Assembly: GCF_017355835.1 (NCBI RefSeq)
Contig: NZ_JAFEWF010000010.1
Span: 1-64,000, forward strand
Direction: 5' to 3'
DNA from: Desertivirga brevis
GTDB lineage: Bacteria; Bacteroidota; Bacteroidia; Sphingobacteriales; Sphingobacteriaceae
Length of the DNA stretch: 64,000 bases
Shown: one piece after another, positions 8,295 to 16,814 of the stretch
Layout of the letters: each line of letters starts with the position of its first letter
How positions within the stretch are numbered: the first letter of the stretch is position 1
Notes under the pieces: generated by a model
Database searches by the model: none
Told to the model about the DNA's origin: nothing
The model's input: only the letters and a program-made list of their open reading frames with translations
Program-made: the position numbers and the translations under genes

Positions 8295-10286
8295 TTATGG
8301 TGTCTGAACTTTCTTCAGATATGCATTACGTAAGCCCAATGCCCTAATCCTCCTCAAACGATCTTCAGCAGTCTTTTCATTGTTGAAAATACCGAAGAAA
8401 TATAGGCTATGCCCCCTGTCATCCTTCCTCTCAAATACATTCGCATTTAATCCCTTTAAGTAAGAGATATTTCCATCGCCAACATTTGCAGAAGAACCAA
8501 GGTATATAGTAAAGTAATTTGGATTACCTGATTTTGCTGAGCTAATAGTATCCACATCAAGTGCCATAAAAGCATTAATCCTTTGCAGCAATTGTGCTTG
8601 CGTCACCGTATCGCTTCCAAATGTGTTTTCGCCCAGTTCTTTCTCCTTAAACCCTGACAAATACAGTTCGCTCCTCCTGTTTTTTTGCTGAACTATATCT
8701 TTACAGCCCTCACAGTTATTAATTGGAGTCTTCTCGCCATACCAGGATGTTGAAATCCTCTGAGTATCAATACCGGTACGTTTTAAGTAATTCTTGGCAG
8801 AAGAAGCCCTGTTTTGGCTTAATGTCTGATTATAAGCGATACTACCTCTTAAGTCTGTGTGTGATTTAATCTGCAGTGTCAAAGAGCTATCGCCTTTCAT
8901 TATATTACTGATCTTACTAAGCGTAAATGCTGCGCTTGGCCTTATATAATATTTGTCAAAGTCGTAGTAGATCGTGTCTTTATAAAATACTCTGAACTTC
9001 CTGGACAACTTCTCATCAATAGTAACAGCCATTGAGGTATCGGGTGATGAGCGTTCAGAATTCCTCACTAAAATAGGCGCTACAGAATCACAAGGATTTT
9101 TTGTTGCAGGTTTTGGAGCATCCGGAGCAGTCTTTATGTTAGCCAGATTATTCCCACCACAAGGAAGACAGAAGGTAGTTCCGAAAGGCAATAAGGCCTC
9201 CATCTGACTGATAAGCTTTTTATCACGTTGTTCCTGATATTTTTCGATATCACCCGGCTTCTTCTTCCTCCAGCCATGAGGAAAAATGCTCAATGAAAGT
9301 TCAACATGAGATACGTCATAATAGGTCTTCAAAATTGGCATTTCATAGCTCACATGGAAGCCTAGCTTGTCATTAATATTCATACCTACCATACCGTAAA
9401 CCGCCTTCCAGGACCTGGAATACATCCCTATATTGACGGAAGATTTGGGCGTATACCTATAGTAAGTCAAGCTATAAGTTGTCTCATGAATTTCAGTACT
9501 ATCATCCCTTTTTGCCTTGTAATCCCTCAAATAAATTCCCTCTTTCCAGGAATAATGCTCAACCTTTAAGGCATTTTTAGGATCAGGACGGTAGTAAATG
9601 CTACTCAAAGCATTCACGCGATACCTTTTTAACAGCCAACCCATGTTCTTGTACATCAGGTTATAATCCGGATTTGTAATATTATAGGCAGAAAAGCCGG
9701 ATTCAATTTTTAGGCGGTCCAGGGTTAGTTTATATTTTAACCCAGTACTATAATTTAAATATCCTAAGGAACCTTTGAAATTACCAGTTGCATTAACAGG
9801 AGTAAACCACCTTACAGGTCTTACATCAATAAGTCGATCATATGGCCCTTTTGACTCATCTACCGATCCATATAGATAACTGGCTTGAAAGCCAATTCTC
9901 AGCTCCTGGAACTTATGCTTATCAATATAAAACTGCCTTGCTGCTGAAACTCCGGCATATTTTCCAGAGATAGGAATATCAGGAGTGCCTGTTTGCATGT
10001 AATTAAGACCTAATCCCCACATGCCTTTCTTTCCCAATCGCACGTCGGCAGACATATTATAAAAAAGATTATAATCCTGCCTGTTACTAATTCTTGCAAA
10101 AAGCCCGGTTATACGGCTCCTTCCCTCCTCGATATCCCCTGTTTGTGCTGGATTAACCAATAGCGGTATAGCTCTGTATTGAGATACTCTTGCATCCTGA
10201 GCTTTCGCTCCGCTACCAACTATCATCCCTGAAACTAAAAGCAAAGTATAGGTTAATGCTTTTATTGTCTTCGTAACTTGGCTCAC
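8295..10286 (-). CDS. PorP/SprF barrel - OmpA - SPOR-like fusion protein
   Basis: A 663-aa envelope protein with three parts normally found on separate chains. Residues 1-30 form a signal peptide ending GAKAQ. Residues 31-340 are a PorP/SprF-like barrel (VSQYRAIPLLVNPAQTG, then repeated strands). A linker follows with a CLPCGG pair. Residues about 438-545 are an OmpA peptidoglycan-binding domain (YYDFDKYYIRPSA, SHTDLRGS, QNRASSAKNYL, KNRRSELYL). Residues about 590-663 are SPOR-like (NYFTIYLGSS, RGHSLYFFGIFNNEKTAEDRL). It would tie an outer-membrane barrel to the cell wall. The start is a GTG 11 bp after the P-loop gene. Its place in a polysaccharide operon suggests anchoring or export of the glycan or of the LruC lipoprotein encoded nearby. 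Domains are seen; the role is inferred. Confidence 0.85.
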   Translation of the reverse strand: MSQVTKTIKALTYTLLLVSGMIVGSGAKAQDARVSQYRAIPLLVNPAQTGDIEEGRSRITGLFARISNRQDYNLFYNMSADVRLGKKGMWGLGLNYMQTGTPDIPISGKYAGVSAARQFYIDKHKFQELRIGFQASYLYGSVDESKGPYDRLIDVRPVRWFTPVNATGNFKGSLGYLNYSTGLKYKLTLDRLKIESGFSAYNITNPDYNLMYKNMGWLLKRYRVNALSSIYYRPDPKNALKVEHYSWKEGIYLRDYKAKRDDSTEIHETTYSLTYYRYTPKSSVNIGMYSRSWKAVYGMVGMNINDKLGFHVSYEMPILKTYYDVSHVELSLSIFPHGWRKKKPGDIEKYQEQRDKKLISQMEALLPFGTTFCLPCGGNNLANIKTAPDAPKPATKNPCDSVAPILVRNSERSSPDTSMAVTIDEKLSRKFRVFYKDTIYYDFDKYYIRPSAAFTLSKISNIMKGDSSLTLQIKSHTDLRGSIAYNQTLSQNRASSAKNYLKRTGIDTQRISTSWYGEKTPINNCEGCKDIVQQKNRRSELYLSGFKEKELGENTFGSDTVTQAQLLQRINAFMALDVDTISSAKSGNPNYFTIYLGSSANVGDGNISYLKGLNANVFERKDDRGHSLYFFGIFNNEKTAEDRLRRIRALGLRNAYLKKVQTP

Positions 10287-10297
10287 TACTTATTTAA

Positions 10298-11089
10298 TTA
10301 TTTTCTGTTAACATTTAAAGGAATAGAAGCAATAAATTCCCGTACGTCCTTCACATTGCCCCAAATGGCGCCCCCTGTATTGATCCTTAATACAGGAACT
10401 CCTATCCCTTCAAGAAAATCAATTTTTAATTTATATTCTTCAACATTACGTATCACGTATTCACGAAGTTCAGTTTCTGTTAAAGATCGATGACTAAATG
10501 TATTTATTCCTCCCCTTCTTCGCTGCAAAGCTCTTGCAAACACCTCGTCTGGTTCAAGTTCACAAGAGATCACTGCTGCAGGATTAAGGATTGTGTCATT
10601 CTTCCATTCGTCGGGAGGATACTTTGTTAAGAGTTCAGGCGTCAATCCATGATGGTGATGTAATGGCCCCTCATCAAGTACAACTACTTCATCCTGACCT
10701 AAAATATTATTTAAAAGACATACATTATCAGCTCGCTTTTGGAACGCTCTAATCCTTTTATGAGCTAAAGATCTGTCTTCTACCTTCACTAAATATTCAG
10801 ATAAAACCGATAGCGAAAACTTATATTGATATACGAAGTCCTTTTCAAGGCTATTCAGCATTTTCACAGAAACTCCATATCGTTTGTCCTTAAAGGCCGG
10901 AACTTTCAAAAGGGCTTTATATAAAACATTTCTGTTCAATATACCTTTGAACCTATTGTTCAGGGCTGCATTGATGTGAGCTTCATTAGCAGTTAGAAAA
11001 GGCCTGTTAGGGATACCTTTATCAACCAACCTGGAGTAAAGGAAAGTTTTACCAACACCAGAAGGACCTAGCAACTCAATAACCTTCAC
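10298..11089 (-). CDS. P-loop NTPase of unknown function
   Basis: A 263-aa protein that opens with a clear Walker A motif (LLGPSGVGKTFLYSRL) at residues 5-20. A possible Walker B region reads VVLDEGPLHHHHG at about residues 133-145, with a run of four histidines. No transmembrane segment. The C-terminal part (VPVLRINTGG) fits a nucleotide- or sugar-kinase-like fold. It starts with GTG, lies 11 bp before the PorP-OmpA fusion and 6 bp after a glycosyltransferase, so it is almost surely co-transcribed with them. It could be a kinase or a sulfotransferase-like enzyme acting on the glycan. I do not recognise a specific family. Confidence 0.75.
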   Translation of the reverse strand: MKVIELLGPSGVGKTFLYSRLVDKGIPNRPFLTANEAHINAALNNRFKGILNRNVLYKALLKVPAFKDKRYGVSVKMLNSLEKDFVYQYKFSLSVLSEYLVKVEDRSLAHKRIRAFQKRADNVCLLNNILGQDEVVVLDEGPLHHHHGLTPELLTKYPPDEWKNDTILNPAAVISCELEPDEVFARALQRRRGGINTFSHRSLTETELREYVIRNVEEYKLKIDFLEGIGVPVLRINTGGAIWGNVKDVREFIASIPLNVNRK

Positions 11090-11095
11090 AACAAA

Positions 11096-11980
11096 CTATA
11101 TATCTTGTAAAATTCTCTCTTCGGAAATAAAATCTTCTTCTATATGGTAGAATGAAAAAAGCTTGCCTACCACAATGTCGTTCTCTCCGTTACCAATATT
11201 TCTAGTGGTTAATTGCTCTGTATTGGAGCCGCTAATAGATATTAAAGTCTCTTTAAATGAACCGGCAACCGAAAACACAGGAGTATTACCTTTTAATGCC
11301 ATTACTTTTAACCATAGATCGTCCGCATAAAGAGCCAGCTGCTTCAATCGATCTTCATCAAACACGTCTGAATGTAAAGCATTTGGAGGATATAAAACTC
11401 CGCATACCCCTAGTGCTACCAACAGATGAGAAGGCTTTGAGTTAAATTTGTAAACTGGCCATTTTACATAGGGCGCTAACTTTGAATCTTCTTTAACCAA
11501 AGATCTTGTCATCGAAGCACAAATGGCTGTAGGATATTTTTCATGTCCCTTCTTCAAATTCGCAATTAAATTTGCAGGGTAGATCTTGTCATCGTCTACA
11601 GTTACAATATTAGCCCGGGGGAAACTCTTCATAGCAAAATAATACTTGTTATGAGGCTTGAGATTACTTTCTACAAAGACAATTTGTAAACCTCTTTTTT
11701 TCAATCTGGTAAGACTTTCAGGTAGAACGTCTTCATTGGCAAATTCTTCCCGGGCAAGATATAATATCAGACCATCAGGCTTTTCAGTTTGTCGTAGTAT
11801 AGATTCTAAAACAAGCCATAGTTTCTCAATTCGGGAGGGTTTTGCTGTTAATGTTACTATTAAGGCACCATCCCTGTGCAGGTCACTGCTTATTGGAATT
11901 TTAGCAAAGGGCCACCACCTTGTACAAGAATACACGGTAATGGCCCAAAGATTTAAAAAAAAATTTTTGAGATCATTCAT
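11096..11980 (-). CDS. Glycosyltransferase (GT-A, DDD motif), paralogue A
   Basis: A 294-aa predicted cytoplasmic or membrane-associated glycosyltransferase. Fold cues are the LIVTLTAKPSRIEKLWLVL start, an ESILRQTEKPDGLILYL segment, and a metal-binding triple aspartate in NIVTVDDDKIYPANL. A downstream YADDLWLKVMALK block is shared with the paralogue at 27965-28897 (RTDDLWLKIMSLK). The donor and acceptor sugars cannot be told from sequence. The gene sits between the P-loop gene (6 bp) and the LruC lipoprotein gene (27 bp). An N-terminal hydrophobic stretch (FFLNLWAITVYSC) may tether it to the membrane. Confidence 0.8.
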   Translation of the reverse strand: MNDLKNFFLNLWAITVYSCTRWWPFAKIPISSDLHRDGALIVTLTAKPSRIEKLWLVLESILRQTEKPDGLILYLAREEFANEDVLPESLTRLKKRGLQIVFVESNLKPHNKYYFAMKSFPRANIVTVDDDKIYPANLIANLKKGHEKYPTAICASMTRSLVKEDSKLAPYVKWPVYKFNSKPSHLLVALGVCGVLYPPNALHSDVFDEDRLKQLALYADDLWLKVMALKGNTPVFSVAGSFKETLISISGSNTEQLTTRNIGNGENDIVVGKLFSFYHIEEDFISEERILQDI

Positions 11981-12007
11981 TTGAGAGCGTTAATATAAGC
12001 TGTTTCT

Positions 12008-14098
12008 TTATGGATAAACCAATAAAGAGCCGGCTCTGTTTCCGGTAGCACCAGTGTACCAGTTGGTGGAATTTACACCACCCGAAGTTACCCAGTCAGA
12101 AAACTTCAAGAATGCTCTGGTCATTGATCTTCCGGATTTGGTATAAGGAATTTCCGAAGGAACTTCAACAGCCCAGGTTAGATTTGCGGCTGCCCTGGTT
12201 CCATTACTTAGATAAAACTTATTGCCTGTTGTAGATGAACCATCATCTTCCGTTCCAAATCTGCCAGCGTTTGCCTTAATAGTTGGTCTGCGATTAGGCA
12301 AATGGGTTTCAACGTTCCGTCTATCGTTAGTAATGATGAATGGAGAGATCTTATTGAAATCAGCAACAGAAATCGGTGTTTTAAATCTTACAGTAAATGA
12401 AAACTTCTCAACCGGTCTGGTTATAGCTCCATCTCCTGTATTGTTTACTACGTTACCCCCCATAATCGTACTTGCAGCTGTAAATACCTTGACAACAACA
12501 TCATTTGTGTGCCCTGATTCGATAGCATAGGTACGGCTCTTGTCTGTATTAGAGTTTACGTTGTCAAGGTTATAGCTATTTACAACTTGAACATTGTTAG
12601 GCGATACACCAGGAACCATAACACCAAAACTATTATTTAATTGAGCCGAAAGAGCTTTAAGATCAAAAGAGAAGCTTATATCAGTTACCTTTCCTGTTTC
12701 ATCCAAATAACCAGTGTAATTGTGGTTAATAACCAAGTCATTCATATCGAAATCTCCCAATCTTGGCCAGCAATCTTCATACAGTAAAGTTCCTTTCAAG
12801 TTTTTACCAGGGAAGAAAACATAGTCTTTATCTGTACGAGGAACGTCAGGCAATTTAGGGTAGTTGCCAGTAGGAATCGCTTCATTTGGAGTCCAGGATG
12901 CAAAGAACGCCACGTCAGAATAATCAGCATCAGTTCCGTCTTCGATCGCCCATACGATCTTGTTAGTCGTTTGATCATATAATACAACCATACGCTCAGT
13001 GATACCATTCATGTTCCCTGAAGTTCCGGCTGCATTAAATCTCTTATCAGAATAATAAGTGGTCCTTGCTGTTCTAATCGTACCCGGTGTGTTGATGTCT
13101 GTGCTAGGAATGAAACCATTAGCAATAATGAAGAAACCTACTGTTGTACCAGGGTTAAAGGATCCGTCAGCATTTGGTCCCTGAAGCTTTACTGTTTGCC
13201 CGGCAACTAAACCACTATAGCTCGAAACTGCGCTTCTTGATGTACTAGGGAAAACATACCCCTTATTTACAATTGCTGCAGGAGAGGCTGGGGGATTATT
13301 ACTATCATACCAGTAATAACCAAGGGTATTACGATAGGTAGAAGTTGCAAACATAAAAGAAATAGAGATGTCTGCAGTTTGACCAGGCTTTAAATCCAAC
13401 ACGATATTTCTAGGAATAGAAGTGTTTAGTAAAGCTGGGTTCACTTTAGTTTTATAAGGAACCGCTGTCTGGAATCTTCTGACGAACATACCGCTTACAT
13501 AGTACGGATCTATAAGGTAATTTGGATAACCTACCGAATTCCAGGTACGGGCAACAGCGCTTGTGCTGGCACCTCCACCTGTTGTACTCATTACCTTATT
13601 CGATAACTTCACACCTGAAAGTGTTCTATTTTTTGCAACAGCAGCATCTGCGCTGTATTGTAATTTAAATCCGGCTGAAGTTCTATCTATTTCGAACACC
13701 TCAGGAATACCTAAAGACTTTGATAATAAGTAAATTTTTTCTACATAGGTTGGAACTTTAATTTCTGAGTTGTACTGCCCATTATTGTTTAAAGTAAAAC
13801 TTGATACCATCTGAATAGAATCAAGAACCGCCGGATCATCAAGACTTGCCGTTGGGTCTTCCAAATACACTTCAAACTGAGCACCTGCGTAAGGAGTTTT
13901 TCCTAACAAAAGCACCTCAGCACTTAATGGCTGCGTTTCTGAAGTTGCATAGGAGAATTTATCGGGCACTGCCATGGTGGCAAAATCCACTCCTCCATTT
14001 TCTTCAGAAGCACTCTCACTCTCGTTCTTCTTACACGAAGATAGCAAAGCTATAGCCAGAATGGGAATAGCTAATAAGGTTTTGTTCATTGAACGCAT
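12008..14098 (-). CDS. LruC-domain surface lipoprotein
   Basis: A 696-aa lipoprotein with lipobox LLSSC (Cys22), followed by an acidic KKNESESASEENGG stretch that resembles a Bacteroidota lipoprotein surface-export signal. Residues about 330-430 look like a DUF4114-type domain (VVLYDQTTNKIVWAIEDG, then TDADYSDVAFF, a likely calcium loop). Residues about 430-690 form an LruC domain (YEDCWPRLGDFDMNDLVINH, FNKISPFIITNDRR, HLPNRRPT). LruC proteins are typically outer-surface beta-rich proteins of unknown function. Its position, 27 bp before a glycosyltransferase and near the PorP-OmpA fusion, suggests it is displayed with, or bound to, the exopolysaccharide. A second in-frame ATG at 14089 is an equally good start. 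Confidence 0.85.
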   Translation of the reverse strand: MRSMNKTLLAIPILAIALLSSCKKNESESASEENGGVDFATMAVPDKFSYATSETQPLSAEVLLLGKTPYAGAQFEVYLEDPTASLDDPAVLDSIQMVSSFTLNNNGQYNSEIKVPTYVEKIYLLSKSLGIPEVFEIDRTSAGFKLQYSADAAVAKNRTLSGVKLSNKVMSTTGGGASTSAVARTWNSVGYPNYLIDPYYVSGMFVRRFQTAVPYKTKVNPALLNTSIPRNIVLDLKPGQTADISISFMFATSTYRNTLGYYWYDSNNPPASPAAIVNKGYVFPSTSRSAVSSYSGLVAGQTVKLQGPNADGSFNPGTTVGFFIIANGFIPSTDINTPGTIRTARTTYYSDKRFNAAGTSGNMNGITERMVVLYDQTTNKIVWAIEDGTDADYSDVAFFASWTPNEAIPTGNYPKLPDVPRTDKDYVFFPGKNLKGTLLYEDCWPRLGDFDMNDLVINHNYTGYLDETGKVTDISFSFDLKALSAQLNNSFGVMVPGVSPNNVQVVNSYNLDNVNSNTDKSRTYAIESGHTNDVVVKVFTAASTIMGGNVVNNTGDGAITRPVEKFSFTVRFKTPISVADFNKISPFIITNDRRNVETHLPNRRPTIKANAGRFGTEDDGSSTTGNKFYLSNGTRAAANLTWAVEVPSEIPYTKSGRSMTRAFLKFSDWVTSGGVNSTNWYTGATGNRAGSLLVYP

Positions 14099-14179
14099 TT
14101 TATTTATTTATATAAGTTATTTAAAAACTTTCGAATTACGTTACCCCGAACCACCACGCCCGAGGAACAGATGTTACGT

Positions 14180-14806
14180 TTATTTACCAAGTACTCGGCC
14201 TGGCACCCCAATTACTTTTTCTCCTGGAAATACTGACTCAATTAACATAGTCTGGCCACCAATAACGGCGCCGTCTGCTATTTCTACACTCTGTTTGGTT
14301 GAAGCCCCTATTCCTATTTCTACAACCCTGCCTATATTAGTATGCCCGCCAAGATTTACTCCTGGAGCAAGGCTGGTATATTTCCCGATCGTACAATCGT
14401 GCCCAATTGCACTATTCATATTAATTATGACAAAATCACTGATATTACAACCATAATTAATAGAAACACCCGGGTAGATAAGGCATCCATCCCCTATCAC
14501 CGTTCCCTTTGATATCCACGCTTTAGAGGAAATCAGTGTAGGGAAAACCAGGCCTCTATTAGCCCGAAGCTTTTCTATAATTTTTGCCTTAATATTTGGA
14601 AATGCAATACCGACTACAACCGCGAGGTTCTCTCTCTCTAAAAGCCAATCAATCTTGCCCAAAACCTCAAATCCAAACACCTTTGTCCCTTGCTTTCTAG
14701 GATCATCATCTACAAATCCTAAAAGGTTCAAGCTTCCAGTGTACTCTTCAAGATTTAGAGCCAAGTGTCCCCCTACACTCCCGGCACCAACTATTACTAA
14801 ATCCAT
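14180..14806 (-). CDS. Sugar O/N-acetyltransferase, NeuD/PglD family
   Basis: A 208-aa protein. The N-terminus is a small Rossmann-like nucleotide-sugar domain (MDLVIVGAGSVGGHLAL). From about residue 85 it is a left-handed beta-helix of hexapeptide repeats (GTVIGDGCLIYPG, INYGCNISDFVIIN). The catalytic histidine is expected in NSAIGHDCTIGKY. The C-terminus ends in VIGVPGRVLGK, as is typical. PglD acetylates the 4-amino group of the UDP-4-amino sugar made by PglE, using acetyl-CoA. Here the aminotransferase (6928-8151) and the phosphosugar transferase (14958-15563) are in the same locus, which supports a bacillosamine-like role. Sialic-acid-type NeuD function is the alternative. Confidence 0.88.
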   Translation of the reverse strand: MDLVIVGAGSVGGHLALNLEEYTGSLNLLGFVDDDPRKQGTKVFGFEVLGKIDWLLERENLAVVVGIAFPNIKAKIIEKLRANRGLVFPTLISSKAWISKGTVIGDGCLIYPGVSINYGCNISDFVIINMNSAIGHDCTIGKYTSLAPGVNLGGHTNIGRVVEIGIGASTKQSVEIADGAVIGGQTMLIESVFPGEKVIGVPGRVLGK

Positions 14807-14957
14807 TTCTTAAACTCATCACGCAGCCAATGGACTGCAAACTCTTATTGTATTCGGCGAAAAAAAATATTTGTTACAAAATTTTCAACCAGCCAAAACA
14901 AAAGACATACTTCAACGGTTAAAGTTAGTTAATTTGTAACAAACTCATTATTATTTT

Positions 14958-15563
14958 TCAATTATTCCCTGTGAACCTTGGCATCGGCACATCAACTGAA
15001 CTGTTAATATCGCTGCCTTTCATAACCTTTACCACGGTGAGAATCAGAATTTTAAGGTCGGTTCGAAAACTAATGTTATCCACATACCAAACGTCCAGTT
15101 CGAATTTCTGATTCCAACTAATCGCATTTCTTCCGTTCACTTGAGCCCAACCTGTTATACCGGGCTTTACTTCATTTCTTCTTCTCTGAAAACCATTGTA
15201 CAATGGCAAATAAGCCATTAAAAGCGGTCTGGGACCGATCAAACTCATTTCGCCTCTCAAAACATTTAGAAGCTGAGGCAATTCATCAATTGAGAGTTGC
15301 CTGATAATTTTTCCTGCTCTCGTTAACCTCTCTTTATCAGGCAACAACTTCCCATCTTTATTATGGAGGTCGCGCATTGTCTTAAACTTAATGATATAGA
15401 AAGGCCTTCCCAGAAGTCCCGGACGTTCCTGCAGGAAAAATGCATCTCCTTTATTTACCACCTTTAACACTACGTAAACGCAAAGCATTAAGGGCGAAAA
15501 AAGTATTAAAACGATACAGGAAATTAACAAGTCAAACAATCTTTTAAGTAAATTTCTATACAT
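14958..15563 (-). CDS. Initiating phosphoglycosyl transferase (PglC/WcaJ superfamily)
   Basis: A 201-aa monotopic membrane transferase of the short PglC type. One hydrophobic N-terminal segment (LFDLLISCIVLILFSPLML) is followed by ERPG and FKTMRD. Next come the catalytic pair region LSIDELPQLLNVLRGEMSLIGPRPL and the C-terminal PGITGWAQVNGRN block. The family moves a phospho-sugar from UDP-sugar to undecaprenyl phosphate on the cytoplasmic face, which starts repeat-unit assembly. The short length and the PglD/PglE partners favour a diacetylbacillosamine-like substrate. It lies 9 bp after the PaaK-like gene. Confidence 0.92.
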   Translation of the reverse strand: MYRNLLKRLFDLLISCIVLILFSPLMLCVYVVLKVVNKGDAFFLQERPGLLGRPFYIIKFKTMRDLHNKDGKLLPDKERLTRAGKIIRQLSIDELPQLLNVLRGEMSLIGPRPLLMAYLPLYNGFQRRRNEVKPGITGWAQVNGRNAISWNQKFELDVWYVDNISFRTDLKILILTVVKVMKGSDINSSVDVPMPRFTGNN

Positions 15564-15572
15564 AGGCCTCCA

Positions 15573-16814
15573 TCAATTTCTCCTCCACTCATTTTTATAA
15601 ATAGGTCTTTTCCCCGATTTTTGAGGTTTTATATCTTCAACTGACCTGATCTCAATGATGGCTTTTACTCCAAGAATTCCCTGAAGGTTATCTTTAATTT
15701 TATTTAGGACTACCTCAGGTACTGCGCTTCCACCTTTAATTCTTAGCTCGTAAACTATTTCGCCGGTTTGTGCAAACTGAAACTGGTTGAAGAAATTCTT
15801 TGCAGTTAAAGGCTTATGAATCAAAGGGCCAAGGGCAAGAGCTGCAATAGGATTTCCATCTGCGGTAAGAATCTGCTCTGTTGTTCTTCCTGAAACTGCC
15901 CGAAGAGATACCAGCTGTCCGTTGCTATATTCATCTGCTATGGCGATGTCTCCAGTATCATACCTGATAATTGGAACCAGATCTGATTTCAAGTCGGTAA
16001 CTACAACCCGTCCTGCTTCGCCTGCCTTTACAGGAACCTTATTCTCATCAACAATTTCTACGAAAACATTATAGCGGTTGGTGTAATATACCCCTCCAAA
16101 TTCCTTTTGTTGTGCAATCAGTCCGACTTCTTCATTACTATACCTGTCGGTAACCCGGCAACCAAACGCATTTTTGATAAACAGGCGTTTAGTTTCATCT
16201 GTAGGTTCTGAGGTAAATATGATCGCTTCCACGCCATGCTTTACATTTTTCTTTAAAATATAAGATGCCAGCTCATATACCACCGAGGGGAAGCCGATAA
16301 TCACGCTGATCTTTTTATCTACGATCAGCTTCACTACTTCTCCGATCTTTCTTTCTGAAAGGTCCTTTGGAACAAAGCGGTATTCATTCCTTAAAAACTG
16401 CCACCATAGAGGCTTTTCCTTAGCAGCTATCAAAAGAAAAGGATCTCCAAGAGAATATCCGGCGATCTCGTTGAAATAAGTAAATGATGCAGTGCGAACA
16501 CTAGCCCGGGACTTCGAATAAGGCACTTTGAATGGCTCCCCGTATGAGCCCCCTGTATAGGCATAGGAGTGAATATCAGAGGAACTTACATCCTTCAATT
16601 TCTCCGCAATGTCCTTCTTACCCATTAAGGGTAAGGAATTCCAGTGGCTATAATCATAACCAAAATAAGAAACGTAATTTCTAATCTGGTCTTCGTCAAT
16701 AGGAGAATTTTGGGAATGAGCCCTTCTCACCTCTTCCAGGTATTTCTTAATGGAAGTTCCTACAAAAGTGCTGTAGGCATGATATAAAAGAAGAGAAATC
16801 ACTTTTCTAATCAT
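15573..16814 (-). CDS. PaaK/CapK-like adenylate-forming enzyme
   Basis: A 413-aa relative of phenylacetate-CoA ligase and of CapK proteins found in capsule loci. The phosphate-binding loop reads YTGGSYGEPFKVP at about residues 85-98. An adenine-site segment reads DRYSNEEVGLIAQQ, followed by RYDTGDIA. A C-terminal lysine lies in QKSGKRPIYKNEW. The family activates carboxylic acids as acyl-adenylates and may load them on CoA or transfer them. In capsule loci the product is mostly unknown. It overlaps the deacetylase-like gene upstream by ATGA, which implies tight coupling. I infer that it activates an acyl or amino-acyl group for addition to the glycan. Confidence 0.85.
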   Translation of the reverse strand: MIRKVISLLLYHAYSTFVGTSIKKYLEEVRRAHSQNSPIDEDQIRNYVSYFGYDYSHWNSLPLMGKKDIAEKLKDVSSSDIHSYAYTGGSYGEPFKVPYSKSRASVRTASFTYFNEIAGYSLGDPFLLIAAKEKPLWWQFLRNEYRFVPKDLSERKIGEVVKLIVDKKISVIIGFPSVVYELASYILKKNVKHGVEAIIFTSEPTDETKRLFIKNAFGCRVTDRYSNEEVGLIAQQKEFGGVYYTNRYNVFVEIVDENKVPVKAGEAGRVVVTDLKSDLVPIIRYDTGDIAIADEYSNGQLVSLRAVSGRTTEQILTADGNPIAALALGPLIHKPLTAKNFFNQFQFAQTGEIVYELRIKGGSAVPEVVLNKIKDNLQGILGVKAIIEIRSVEDIKPQKSGKRPIYKNEWRRN

